NCBI GenBank assembly: GCA_037976565.1
Contig: CP137666.1
Coordinates: 9,356,592 to 9,420,591, forward strand
Direction of reading: 5' to 3'
Origin: Mesocentrotus franciscanus
Taxonomy: Eukaryota; Echinodermata; Echinoidea; Camarodonta; Strongylocentrotidae
DNA length: 64,000 bases
Positions 1 through 9,863 of this stretch are shown piece by piece. Made by a program: the position numbers and the translations under genes. Numbering within the stretch: position 1 is the stretch's first letter; every line of letters starts with the position of its first letter. The notes beneath the pieces were generated by a model. That model saw only the letters and a list, made by a program, of their open reading frames with translations, was not told where the DNA came from and ran no database searches.

Positions 1-321
1 ATGGCGTAGCATGAGTGCACCCACTGAGGGAAAACTAAAACGTGGTGGGAAGGGGGGGGGGCACTTGTCTCACTCTGAAAATTAATGCCAATTTACAAGA
101 TTACTGATTAGGCTTAGGGTACGAGAGATGGTCCAGGCATGTTTCCCTTTCTCTCTTATCTCCCGTTTCTCTCTTTGTCACTTTTTTATCACTACTCGAT
201 GGGGAGGGAGCACGTATCCCTTGAACCCTGTAGCTACGTCATCGGGTCTAAGAAAGGAAGAAACTTACGAAAATCCATAGTTTTGACATTTTAGATTTGA
301 TGATTATTATGTGTTTTGTAG
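1..321. other. Intron (5' part lies outside the window)
   Basis: No reading frame or family similarity is seen. The stretch contains a run of nine or ten G near 51-60 and a pyrimidine-rich stretch near 145-190. It ends at the acceptor TTTTGTAG used by the first visible exon. Confidence 0.6.
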
Positions 322-466
322 CTCCAGAAAGATGAAATCGAAGCCTTAGCCAACAAAGTTAAGGGTAAGTTCCAGAGCTTCCAAGACGAACTCGAAAAGA
401 AGGTCGAGGGCCGGGCCGAAAAGGAACAAAAGGACTTTGGGAAGAAAATGGAATTCAGATGTGAAG
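322..466 (+). CDS. DCST-like exon a
   Basis: The exon follows the acceptor TTTTGTAG and is read in frame from CTC CAG AAA. It encodes a highly charged helical stretch rich in Lys and Glu, likely a coiled-coil-like part of the ectodomain, ending in FRCE. The donor is AAG|GTACTT, leaving phase 1. A second, stronger-looking donor (GGTAAGTT) lies inside the exon at 364/365 and has the same phase, so a form 34 codons shorter is possible. Confidence 0.7.
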
Positions 467-3400
467 GTACTTATCATAAAATCTATTCATTTTCCCATCT
501 ATCTCATCACTATATTCATTAATTTGGACCGAAAACGAATCATTATGGGTACATCACGTTAGAAAATGTCGTTCAAGTTTTAGGCCTAATCTTTAATCGA
601 TTTTTAATTGATATTGTATTTAAAAAAAGAACTCAATTTTGCATTATTTATTCTACGGTTATGCTACATGATAATAATAAAATGAAGTTTTATTAAAAAG
701 CAATTATTTTACTGAAAAATATAAACCTTTTAAAGTGATAGAGGTACCTATATATGTATGTATTTTACAAACGTGTAGATAATGATGATGTTGATGAGGA
801 TGATAATAATAATATTTGTAATGATAATAATAATAATAATGCAGTTAATTATAGTAATAATGATAAAGGTAGAGGAGAAGGAAAGAAGAAGAAGAAGAAG
901 TAGGAGACGAAAAAGAAGAAGAAGAAGAATTCCTAAACATTAAATATAAGAATAACAACAAAACCAGGAATAATACTGTTATATCTCCATATCTTGACAG
1001 ATATATTTACGAAGGGTGTGGACAGTTGTCGAGAAGTTTTTCGCCAAAAGGAGAAGGATTGTTACAATCTCATAAAAGCTGAGGAGTAAAACATTTGTTG
1101 TGCTTGCCACTCAAGATGACTTTTCTATGTCGTATCGTTCAAGGTATTGCTGATGATGAGATTTTTTTCAAAAGCTTTTATTCTTTCCTCTCATAAACAT
1201 AATTGCAAATTAATGATTCAAATTTCATTTACAAAATTACAAATGGATTTTCACATTTCGCACTTTGTCATAATTACATGAATCAATATTCGTATAAGTA
1301 ACATTTGCACTTCCTGTTATAGATCGAAATAGAAAAGTTGATAATAAAAAAAGTCGGTACAAAAATTCCGAAGGTTCGTTACTCCAAAGGGTCATCATTC
1401 CGAAAGTATGTTCATCGCAGTAGAATATATTTGCATAGTGTCTTCTTTATAAATATATATTACATTATATTACTAAATTATTTTCGAAAATAAAATGGGG
1501 TTCATAATTCCAAAGGTTCATAAATTCCGAAAATGACATAGATTCCTGCATGAATCGTTATTGTTTTCTTCTTCGGAATCACGAACCTATGGAATAAAGA
1601 ACTCTTATTTCGTTTTCGGAATTATGGAACCCCCTGGTTTGGGAAAATTGTGGTTCGGAATAACTAACCTTCGGAAAAAAGAATCTTCGGAATAGTAATT
1701 GTCTCTCGTTGCGATGATGAGGCTAATTTTTTGCTGTTTCTCTTCTTTTCCAGCGTTTGATTTTCTGTGTGATGCCTCACCGGTCGATACAAACGGTTTG
1801 ATGGACACCTACTATGAAACGAAGAGAGCCTTGCAAAGTTTTGCCAACAACTTCAAGGCAGACTTTAAATGGCAGGTAATTATGCAGGGGTGGATGAAAG
1901 GGTACCCCGTCTTTTTTTTCGGTAGAGGGGCTTGTTATGGGTGATTAAACCTCCTTTCTGTTTTCGGCCGATAACCTTTTTCTTTTTTTTTACTTGTCAA
2001 AATTTAGAATATATGATCCTGGTTTTCTCGATCACAAGTTGGAAATTAGTAATTAATATTTTCAATCTTATAATAGTGCAAATATCTACTTCCTATTATA
2101 ACAAATGTTTGAAAACTTTTTTTTGTCAGGTGACACAATTACTCTCACTGGTTGAACGAGTCTCTGTACAAGAACTTCAAGCAGCCGTCAACCACGAGAT
2201 CGCAAAGAAGAAGCTCTGGTTCGATCTCATTCTCGGGATCGCCAGGTCCGTGCTCTCCGTCACATTCATCCTCGTCTTTAAGAGGTAGTACATTTCAATT
2301 AGCGCCAAACCAAACAAACTAAACACAAAATTACATTCTCGCTGTATGATTTTGAACTTAGAATTTTTGTTTTTTCTATTGAAAATTGAACCCCGGCTAT
2401 TTTCCGTATTAAAATAATGTTCAGTTATTGATAATTTATAATTTGGGTAGATTATTTTTTAACATTCTAAGACAAGTTGATAACAAATTCGAACAGTTGA
2501 TCTTAAAACTGATCTTTCCATTCTGAATGAGAGGCAAATCATTTATCTTTGTTACAGTGCGTTTGACTACAACAACAATTATCTACGAGAAATTCGCTTC
2601 GACAATGTTTACATGACATCGTACTTTATGACGATAGAACGAAGGCGACGGAAAGAGGTTAGTTGAGACGAATTTCATGAGACATTCCATAGACATCTGG
2701 GATAACCACTAGCATATTTTAAGGACGGGAAAGAGATGCTTGCCCCTCCTGACTGATATCTGATCAAAAAGAAAAAAATGCAGCCATATTTTACATACCA
2801 GGGGAGTGTTTCCCAAAGACTAAGATCGACTTAAGATGAACTTGAACTATGGCAGGCCATTCATGCCACTAGTTCCTCTAACCATTCCTGGCATTGGTTT
2901 CTCAAGGGACGTAAATATCGTGGTCACAAATCTACACAATTTAAATTTTGTGATGGTTCATTATTGAAGGAAAAATTTATTATCTAAAGATCATAATCGA
3001 GAGACCAATGATGAGAGCAACAAGTGACATGAATGGCCTGCCATAGTTCAAGTCCAACTTAAGTCGATCTTAGTCTTTGTGAAACACCTCCCAGTAGCTA
3101 TAAGTCTATAAATGCATTGTGTAGACATTTTAAAAATACTTGCTTTTTATTCACAAAGTATTTTTGGATGATACCCCAAACGCACAGTAGGGCATTCAAG
3201 AAGTGTTTTAGTTACTGGACCATACAATGTCATGTATGGAACAGAGGAGACTGATATGTCTTGCCCTTCCTAAGGCCATGGTCTGGACCCGCCACTGGAG
3301 ATAACAATTATTGCACACTAATGAGTTATGATGTTTAATTATCAAAAGATCATGCTGGGATATAATTCATTCTTCAATTCATATATCAATCATCACTGTT

Positions 3401-6400
3401 TATCGTAAATATGATGTATTCGAAACCCCATAAAATAAAAATAGAAAATAGAAAATACACATTATTATAACCGAATTTAACTACAATAATTGTTCAGTTT
3501 GACACTGTACAATGGAATACGTCTCGTAAAAACATGTTTTAAACATATATTTTCTATTTTTATAAAGATAATTAGTAAAATGTCTTGTCTGAGAGTAAAA
3601 AAGAGTGAAACCGAAAGATTACTAGTAGCTATTATAAGGTCATCGCAAAGACTTAAAGGAATCAATTTATTAAAGGGCATTTCAGTACCTTATTGCATAT
3701 AAAAATCGTGTTCAGCTAAATGAAATATGTCATTTCAATGTTCGTACATTTCTAAAGGTGATGGACAAGGCTATTGAAATTGCAGAAGCTTGATTTCTTA
3801 AAAGTCTATTCCGATTTTTTTTTTCATTATTTTTAGGGTCGGAAAAGTTTGTTGCCTTTGAAGAAATCAGAACAGAAGGACATAATCGAACCATTCAAAT
3901 GCTCTCTGCAGAAGACTGAGAAAAGTAAATGGGTGAGAATTCAGATTCAGATTTAGTTTCAGATTTATATTCGTTTAGTTACCATTTTCAAATAATCTGA
4001 CAAAAAAGTGCTTAACCTCAAGAATGCATAACATCAATAAATTCCAGATTAAAATGATGTGTTTCATATTATCTGGGTAAAAAGTAATTAAACTTTAATA
4101 ATTTTACAATAATATATGACACGCAACTTTCTAGGAAATATATTTCTTTGACAGACAGTAGGACAAGTTTACAAGCTCGGTTTGTATAATTATATAACAT
4201 GTCCAAAAATAAGTTAAACCAATCTGTACTGAAATGTACCCATTTACCACTGAGTGGAGTGGGACAAAATAATTATTACGTGGGCAAAAGACCATGTCCA
4301 AGGATGAAAGCACCGAGCAAGGATCGGACTTGGGACCTCTCGTTTGAGATTTAGGAGCCTTCACCAGCATGCCACAGTGCTCCCACAGTGCTCCCATTCA
4401 ATCAATGTAATTGGTATTAACCTTATCAGGATAATTTTTATGAGATTTCTTCTTTACTTAAAATAGTTTCAATGTAGCTTATATTCGTTTCATTTTCCTT
4501 ACGTTATCGAACTACCTCATCGTTTACTATATCAATGACGTCATCTAGATTAAGAGTATTCTTCGTTTGACGCCTCAAATCCTCGTCACCGTGTTCATCA
4601 TCGCCATCGACCAACTTTTCTACTCCGCCCTCGATCTCATACAACGTCATAGTCTGGTGGATTTTAAATTTGATGGTAAGTGAACATTTCTAACCATTTT
4701 AAAGTAATGATGTGTGATGGATATTATGGCATCTGTACGTTAAACCTAGGAGTTTTTAGTCTAATAACTTCATTACATTACAGTGAATTTACAGAAAAAG
4801 TAATGTAAAATGGGTGAACTTAATGAAATGAAAAACACCACGGATGAATAAAGTTATAATGATAAATAAGAAGGAGAATGGGAGGGGGAGATGCAGATAC
4901 ACACGGGATAAATCTTTTTCCTTCTCCGCTACAGAACGTAATGTACATGATCGTATATTATGCTGTACATCACAGCATTCCCCCTTCTTTTTCCTTCTTA
5001 CTCTGAAATTTGATTGGTTATCTAAGGTGAACACGTGATCCGCTTTGCCATCCACGGAGACGGCGCCGTGGCCAGTGTATTTCGTAAAGTGTTTTTGACA
5101 TTTAGCAGCGAGCATCGGATAGCGAAGGTGTCGTCCAATAAACGTAAGTTCACAACGGGGTTCTGGCTAAACTGTTACGAGGGCAAATTAAACTACTTTA
5201 CTTTATCATTCGGCTGTACAATAGCGATGAAACATTTGTGTATCGTGAGCAAAATCGTATATGTATGTCTGTGTTATGACAGGCAATAGTAAGCAGTAGG
5301 CCTAAGTGTTCAAAGAATAATAATTAAGGCCCTCTTTTAATTTTTTTAATAAATAAGAATGACAGTGTTACAATGCTTTGTTACTATATATTCTTGGGCG
5401 GATCCATAGAGAGGGGGTCACGATGGGTCTGGACCTCCATCTGTCGGCTTGTCATAGGTTGTGCATGAGACCCTATCTTTTTGCCCGATAAACCTCTCCA
5501 ACTTTTTTGTCCTTGCATTGCTTGTCAGAATCTAGGGGACCCCTTTTAGATAATCCTGGATCCGCCCTGCTAGTAATAACACATTTAAATTGGCTAACAA
5601 AATATCATGCTGAAATTCTTTCCATTTTGCACACTGCATAGACTGCTTACCGGTAGCCAGCAAAGTCAAGAGAAGTACCAATATTCTCATTATGAGTCTC
5701 TGGATATCTGTGTTGGCGCTCCTTTATTTTGAGGCGTACGGATTGAGGATACGAAGAGTGATATGTGCTTTCTTTTATCCAAAGGTAAATTTCATATTGT
5801 TCTTTACCCCCTTATTTTTCATTATTTCCCTCTTTAGTCGTAAGAATACACCACGCACTTGAATTTAAAACGTGTTCTACTTTTATAGTTCTCCTTCAAG
5901 CAGATGAGTGAAAGTCCAGTTTCTTCTAGGTATCATAATGATTAGGTATCACTTCCTTTGGAGTTGAATATAGTAGAATACAATCCAAAGGAGTGGTTGA
6001 TTAACTCTTTAAGAGTGAATTCCACTATTTTGATATGACCCCCTAAACGTGGATTTCCACTTCTGCACATTCAGAGATTAACGATGATCACGTACAGTAT
6101 AAACCTTTACCCCACTGTTATATCGGCAAAGAATCTTGATCAGGAATTTTTTCGGGTCATTATTTACTCCACTTTAAATTCGATGGAGAAAATTTGCAAG
6201 TATTACGATAACGTCATGTTCTTTTGTTTTGTCTTATTATTCTTCTCATTCTATTTCTCTCTTAGCAAGCAAAATCGAATACATTTATTGTACAAAAATA
6301 CACAATACTGCAAAATCATATTTCATAAAACTTAATCAGTACTACTTAACCTTTTATTTAAATAAATGAAAGTAGTAGCTTATATTTGATACATTAATAA

Positions 6401-6769
6401 AGGCAAAGTATTTCCGAAATTATGTTGTTCTTGCTTTCATAATTCGATACGATTTTCTATCTTTGTGTACACCATTCAAAGCCATTTGATTTCTTACGCA
6501 TTCATTTATCAATGCTACTATAAAAATAATATCAATATTAATTGTTCATAATTTTATAAACTGATCGGTTTATTCAAATTCTGACAGTAAAAAATAAAAA
6601 TAAAAAAAAATTCCTATTTGAAAGTTATTGTTCTCCGTCTTTCTTTTGTTGTCAGAGGGAGAAAAAACGAGTGCTATTTCTATACAACGAGCAACTTAGG
6701 AAAAGGGCGGGATTCCTTAAACATGCTCGCATTAAAGTACGCCGAATGGTCAAAGAGCAAAATCTTGTG
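322..6769 (+). CDS. DC-STAMP domain protein gene (DCST1/DCST2-like), ten internal exons, partial
   Basis: Joining the ten exons listed below gives about 421 codons. In family members such as vertebrate DCST1/DCST2, fly sneaky and worm SPE-42/SPE-49, the protein is a multi-pass sperm membrane protein needed for sperm-egg fusion or post-fusion events. Seen here: a cysteine-rich ectodomain-like stretch with the signature HLLCLPLK and following Cys residues, then membrane-like segments encoded near 2217-2280, 4567-4640 and 5685-5745, the positively charged ERRRRKEGRKSLLPLKKSE linker, and a basic C-terminal tail. Splice phases agree at every junction except within the second exon, which appears to lack one base. 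The start codon and 5' exons lie upstream. The C-terminal cysteine-rich (RING-like) exon expected for DCST1/2 is not found. Assignment to DCST1 rather than DCST2 is unresolved. The family call is firm; whether the gene is functional is not. Confidence 0.85.
781..862. repeat. Imperfect (AAT/GAT)n microsatellite
   Basis: Repeated GATGAT and AATAAT triplets with interruptions run across this stretch of the intron. Confidence 0.85.
870..930. repeat. GAA/AGG-rich purine microsatellite
   Basis: Two runs of (GAA)n separated by TAGGAGACGAAA form a nearly pure purine strand. Confidence 0.85.
1001..1143 (+). CDS. DCST-like exon b, with apparent 1-base deletion
   Basis: The first half reads in the frame inherited from exon a (DIFTKGVDSCREVFRQKEKD, then CYNLIKAEE) and reaches TAA at 1087-1089. 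The second half reads in another frame as GVKHLLCLPLKMTFLCRIVQ, which contains the family's conserved LLCLPLK signature and joins in phase 1 to the next exon. The two frames overlap only at 1083-1086, so one G seems to be missing in GAGGAG at 1081-1086. The following donor is CAAG|GTATTG. Either the allele is broken or the base was lost in sequencing or assembly. Confidence 0.8.
1144..1753. other. Intron with foldback-like repeat
   Basis: The intron is dominated by the ATTCCGAA-type repeat described separately. It ends at the acceptor CTTTTCCAG. Confidence 0.7.
1360..1702. repeat. ATTCCGAA foldback-like interspersed repeat
   Basis: The left part contains ATTCCGAAGGTTCGTTA, ATTCCGAAAG and ATTCCAAAGGTTCA on the plus strand. 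The right part contains CTTCGGAATCACGAACC, TTCGGAATTATGGAACC and CTTCGGAATAG, which are the same motif inverted. This is an imperfect inverted arrangement with short internal direct repeats, as in foldback-type MITEs. The limits are approximate. Confidence 0.5.
1754..1875 (+). CDS. DCST-like exon c
   Basis: Starts after TTTTCCAG in phase 1 and completes GCG. Encodes AFDFLCDASPVDTNGL and a helical stretch ending FKADFKWQ, before the donor CAG|GTAATT. The CDAS cysteine continues the cysteine-rich ectodomain pattern begun in exon b. Confidence 0.85.
2130..2284 (+). CDS. DCST-like exon d (membrane segment)
   Basis: Follows the acceptor TTTTGTCAG in phase 0. Encodes VTQLLSLVERVSVQELQ, then a hydrophobic segment with the core LILGIARSVLSVTFILVF, a probable transmembrane helix, ending in KR at the donor AAGAG|GTAGTA (phase 2). 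Confidence 0.88.
2558..2657 (+). CDS. DCST-like exon e
   Basis: Follows the acceptor TTGTTACAG and encodes SAFDYNNNYLREIRFDNVYM, then TSYFMTIERRRRKE. The FDN-Y-T pattern is typical of the DC-STAMP domain; the terminal Arg cluster begins a cytoplasm-like linker. Donor GAG|GTTAGT, phase 0. Confidence 0.88.
2658..3836. other. Large intron holding a MITE
   Basis: Apart from the TA-flanked MITE at 2798-3094, nothing recognisable is seen. Short open frames near 3480-3700 exist on both strands but have no family features. The acceptor is ATTTTTAG. Confidence 0.75.
2798..3094. mobile_element. MITE, Tc1/mariner-like, TA-flanked
   Basis: Inverted termini of about 65 bp: the left end reads CCAGGGGAGTGTTTCCCAAA and the right end, inverted, CTGGGAGGTGTTTCACAAA. 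Both continue into AGACTAAGATCGACTTAAG and the ATGGCAGGCCATTCATG palindromic stretch. TA lies on each side (2796-2797 and 3095-3096), matching the TA target duplication of Tc1/mariner elements. No transposase frame is present, so it is non-autonomous. Confidence 0.85.
3837..3932 (+). CDS. DCST-like exon f
   Basis: Encodes GRKSLLPLKKSEQKDIIEPF, then KCSLQKTEKSKW, before the donor TGG|GTGAGA, phase 0. The LLPL motif in a basic linker is a recurring feature of DCST proteins. Confidence 0.88.
3933..4548. other. Intron with SINE-like insertion
   Basis: Holds the minus-strand tRNA-SINE-like sequence listed separately. The acceptor is TCATCTAG. Confidence 0.7.
4232..4395 (-). mobile_element. Probable tRNA-derived SINE
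   Basis: Read on the minus strand it begins GGGAGCACTGTGGCATGCTG, where TGGCATGCTGG resembles a Pol III A box. About 50 bases on it has AAGTCCGATCC, a degraded B box. The tail includes CCACTCAGTGGTAAATGGGT. The 5' end carries a short tandem copy of GGGAGCACTGT. Limits and family are uncertain. Confidence 0.5.
4549..4675 (+). CDS. DCST-like exon g (membrane segment)
   Basis: Encodes IKSILRLTPQ, then the hydrophobic ILVTVFIIAIDQLFYSALDL, then IQRHSLVDFKFD. The FIIAIDQLFYSALD core is a membrane segment of the DC-STAMP domain, with a polar Asp inside as is usual in the family. Donor GATG|GTAAGT, phase 1. Confidence 0.9.
4676..5026. other. Intron, no recognisable content
   Basis: Frames are open on both strands through part of it, but none has family features. 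The acceptor ATCTAAG is weak in pyrimidines near the AG, but the upstream stretch (CCCCTTCTTTTTCCTTC) is a good polypyrimidine tract. Confidence 0.65.
5027..5143 (+). CDS. DCST-like exon h
   Basis: Encodes GEHVIRFAIHGDGAVASVFR, then KVFLTFSSEHRIAKVSSNK, ending at the consensus donor AAC|GTAAGT in phase 1. G-G-V-A and the Ser-Asn before a Cys in the next exon match the extracellular loop of DC-STAMP domains. Confidence 0.88.
5144..5641. other. Intron with short inverted-terminus repeat
   Basis: Holds the GGGCGGATCCA repeat described separately. The acceptor is CACTGCATAG. Confidence 0.65.
5396..5577. mobile_element. Short element with GGGCGGATCCA inverted ends
   Basis: Left end GGGCGGATCCATAGAG and right end (inverted) GGGCGGATCCAGGATT are followed by GGGGGTC and GGGGTC respectively. 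hAT-type MITEs often have GGGCGGATCC-like ends, but I see no clear 8-bp target duplication, so the superfamily is a guess. Confidence 0.5.
5642..5784 (+). CDS. DCST-like exon i (membrane segment)
   Basis: Completes CAC, then encodes CLPVASKVKRSTN, the hydrophobic ILIMSLWISVLALLYFEAYG and LRIRRVICAFFYPK before the donor AAG|GTAAAT (phase 0). The C-L-P motif followed by a last membrane helix and a basic RIRR segment is characteristic of the C-terminal half of the DC-STAMP domain. Confidence 0.9.
5785..6655. other. Intron, no recognisable repeat or gene
   Basis: AT-rich. A short open frame at 6084-6335 has no family features. The acceptor is TTTGTTGTCAG. Confidence 0.65.
6656..6769 (+). CDS. 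DCST-like exon j, last visible
   Basis: Encodes REKKRVLFLYNEQLRKRAGF, then LKHARIKVRRMVKEQNLV, before the donor GTG|GTGAGT (phase 0). The sequence R-RV-LYN-L-RR is a conserved cytoplasmic segment just after the last DC-STAMP membrane helix. An intact donor shows that at least one more exon, normally the cysteine-rich tail, should follow; none is seen before the window end. Confidence 0.88.
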
Positions 6770-7545
6770 GTGAGTTAGTGAGAAATTAATAAGATGAATT
6801 TTAAAAGACTTTTGAATAACAGGGGGAAATGATAACTACTAATCCTATCCTCCCTTGAGTCCCCCCTGTGAACATGGAGATGATTTTATCTGTTTGACTT
6901 TTGATAATTTTGCTCCTGTTTCGGTACAGCGCCTGTTTAGTGATTTTTTAAAAATTCTTTACCATAATTCTTTCAAATAGATGGGATTAGAATATTAACA
7001 TCTAGTACTATGGGTACTGTGGGGGTAGACTTGCCAAACAACGACTTATTACCATTTTTGATATCATGATAATTATTATAATTTCATATAAACGTACAAC
7101 CTGTGATATACCAGTGTTCAGTTGAGTATTCCAAACATGCTTCTTAAATCCTATCTGCAATAGTTTTGCCAGGAGGGATTAGACTTCCCTGCATAGTCAC
7201 TGACAGGTGGTTATCTCATTAAATCAGCTATCAATTAACATAAGAAAAAGGGGAACGTGGGGACCAACGGTCACCGCTTAGGCATTGTTTGCTATATAGA
7301 GGGCGCAAGTAGCTATAAGTAGCTATGGAGCTTTAAACAAAAGGTTTATCCAGTCTTCTCCGAAAGTATTGATAAATGAGCGGCTTTTAAGAGGCATATC
7401 TGACGTGACAGCAGCCCAAGGCGATCGGGATCTTGCATGTTATGGCCATTTCACTCCATTAATTTTAGCACATGCGCAGTTATCGATGAATATTCAAATG
7501 GTAAAAAAGATTTAAATAAGGACGTGGCCGCCAGGTGAAGAATGC
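6770..7545. other. Intron or 3' flank before the array
   Basis: No exon with family features, no RNA gene and no clear repeat is seen. It contains GCAAGTAGCTATAAGTAGCT, a short tandem duplication near 7306-7325. The expected C-terminal DCST exon is absent. Confidence 0.6.
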
Positions 7546-7611
7546 CTACTAACCATTAAATAAAAGCTCTTCTTATATCTACATTATATTATCACGATCT
7601 TTATTCAATTT
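7546..7611 (+). repeat. Degenerate L tail at array edge
   Basis: CTACTAACCATTAAATAAA and CACGATCTTTATTCAATTT align with the standard L ending but with many differences, which marks the left limit of the array. Confidence 0.7.
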
Positions 7612-9026
7612 CCGTGGGTTCACTGCATCACGTACAAATCTTTCGCCTTTTACTAAAGATTTCCGTGCAGACGACCGCTATGATCGGAATATAGCAATTT
7701 ATTATTGCCTCGTCTGCGGATGAGGCTCATAATCATGAACAGAAAGTAAGCACATACTTCATTATGGTTCTGTAGACAATAATATTACTGAGTAATTTAT
7801 GCTTTGAAACAATTTTGACAACTCCCCAAAAGGGTATCATCAGCTACTGTATATAACGTGTGCAAAGGGAAGCAGCTTAATGATCAAATCTTTCATATTA
7901 TATCTTGCGGACGTATTTCACATCAGAAAAGTTCAGTTTATCGTAGCTGGCAACAGCACATGCCGACTGGTATTTAATCCTTCAGTTTCGTACGTTCGTC
8001 CCTGATCAATTGCTCGGCGTCTGTGCAACTTATAATCCGATTTACTAACATATTACAATTTATGAATGTCTCTTTCCTGTGGGTCCCATAGTGACGAGTT
8101 ATTGCATTAACCTCTTATTAATGAATGAACTACAATATTTGGAATCCAGTCTGCATACATTACTTGTTGCTATATCGGCAAGCCTCGGGCAAGCTTTCAC
8201 GTTTGTAATCAAAATCTGTTTCGTTTACAATCAAATTTGTTTGATTATATTCATGATTATTGCACGTGGTAATATATAAAGTTAGTAAACTTTCTTTGCA
8301 TGTTTGTTGGCCTCATGCGAAGACGAGGCATAAATAAATTGTTAAATTCCGATCATAGCGGTCCTCTGCACGGAAATCTTTAGTAAAAGGCGAAAGATTT
8401 GTGCGTGATGCAGTGAACCCACGGATACTGAACCATGATCGGGATATCTAGATGTAGATATAAGGAGAGTAGCAAGTTAATAGTTAGTAAAGCTTTTTAC
8501 GTTGGGCCCACGATCTTCCATTCTAATCAAAATATTTAAATGACCATAAAGAGGTATTCGTGTTAATGAATCAATGAAAAGGTGCTTCATTGTGAATTAA
8601 AGATAAAAGCATAATAAAGTAATTCCCTCTTCGACCACTGTATTTAATATGTCTATTTTTATGCTTTTTTGTTTACAAACAAATTCAAGATCTTTCCCCC
8701 AAAAGGGTAATTAATAATGCATGAAATTACATGTATACCTTTGCTGACGAAATTTATATTAGACAATTTTAGAGGCTTGTCGTAAGTTCGTCTCACATGG
8801 CAACTTGTATTAATCCTGTAGATCTCGAGTGTATGTCTATGCTCATTGTGCTCGGCGCCTGCGCACTGATAGATGATTGTGTCATACTCGCTATTGTTAT
8901 TTAAATATTTATAATTATATAGAATGAGATTGCTATATATGAACTCAAGGTGAAATAGATCCACTAACCATTGACTTACTAAACTACTTACACCTACATT
9001 TTGATAACTCGATCTGCATTCTTTAT
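7612..9026 (+). repeat. Edge module, L/S chimera
   Basis: Up to about 8200 this is a diverged L module; its head hairpin at 7707-7726 has a TGCG loop instead of TTCG. After AAGCCTCGGGCAAGCTTTCA it switches to S sequence with the inverted head at 8310-8424. It differs from interior modules far more than these differ from each other. Confidence 0.85.
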
Positions 9027-9863
9027 CCGTGGGTTCACTGCATCACGCACAAATCTTTCGCCTTTTACTAAAGATTTCCGTGCAGAGGACCGCTATGATC
9101 GGTATATAACAATTTATTATTGCCTCGTTTTCGGATGAGGCTCATAAACATGAAAAGAAAGCAAACAAATACTTCATTACGATTTTGTACACAAATTATT
9201 ACTGAGTAAGTAATGCTTTGAAGCAATTTCGACCCCACCCACCCCCAAAAAAGGTACCATCAACTACTGTATAACGTTTGCAAAGTAGCAGTTTAAATCT
9301 CAAATCTTTCGTGTTATATCTTGCGGGCGTATTTCACTTCAGAATAGTTCAAAGCCTTGTCTGAAGTTTATCTCAGCTGGCAACAGCACATGCCGACTGG
9401 GATTTCATCCTTCAAATTTCGTAGCTTCGTCTATGGTCAGTCGATCGGCGTCTGTGCATATTTTAGACCGGTTTACTAAAATATTCAAATTTAGGAAAGT
9501 CTCTTGCCTGTAGAACCTTTAGTGACGAGTTATTGTATTAACCTGTTACTAATGAATGAACTTCAATACTTGGAATTCAGTCTGCATACACTACTTGTTA
9601 CTATGTCGGGCAAGCCTAGGACAAGCTTTCAGATTTTCATGGACAACCTTTCAAGAAGAAAAAATATGCGTAAAATTTGAAGATTTTAGTTAACCGGTCT
9701 TTTAATGATTAGGACGTAGGACAGGTGTTCTCTATTATCATTCAAATAGTTGTAATTAGAATAAGAATGTCACGTTCTACGGGGTAAGTAGAGTTACTAA
9801 CCATTGACTTACTAAAACTCATTTTTTATTCTACATATTGATAACTCGATCTTTATTCATTAT
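9027..9863 (+). repeat. L module 1
   Basis: Early-block subtype: AACCTTTAGTGACGAG without the TATA insertion and CCTGTTACTAATG. The head hairpin is GCCTCGTTTTCGGATGAGGC. Confidence 0.92.

Larger units (their letters stand above)
467..1000. other. Intron with microsatellites
   Basis: The intron is AT-rich. It holds an imperfect AAT/GAT trinucleotide tract and a GAA-rich tract, listed separately. It ends with the acceptor ATCTTGACAG. No other coding signal is seen. Confidence 0.7.

Noticed and set aside
4789..5289. Open frames of 64-108 codons on both strands around exon h
   Set aside because: Exon h in its spliced frame explains the coding signal; the others are antisense or run-on frames into introns.
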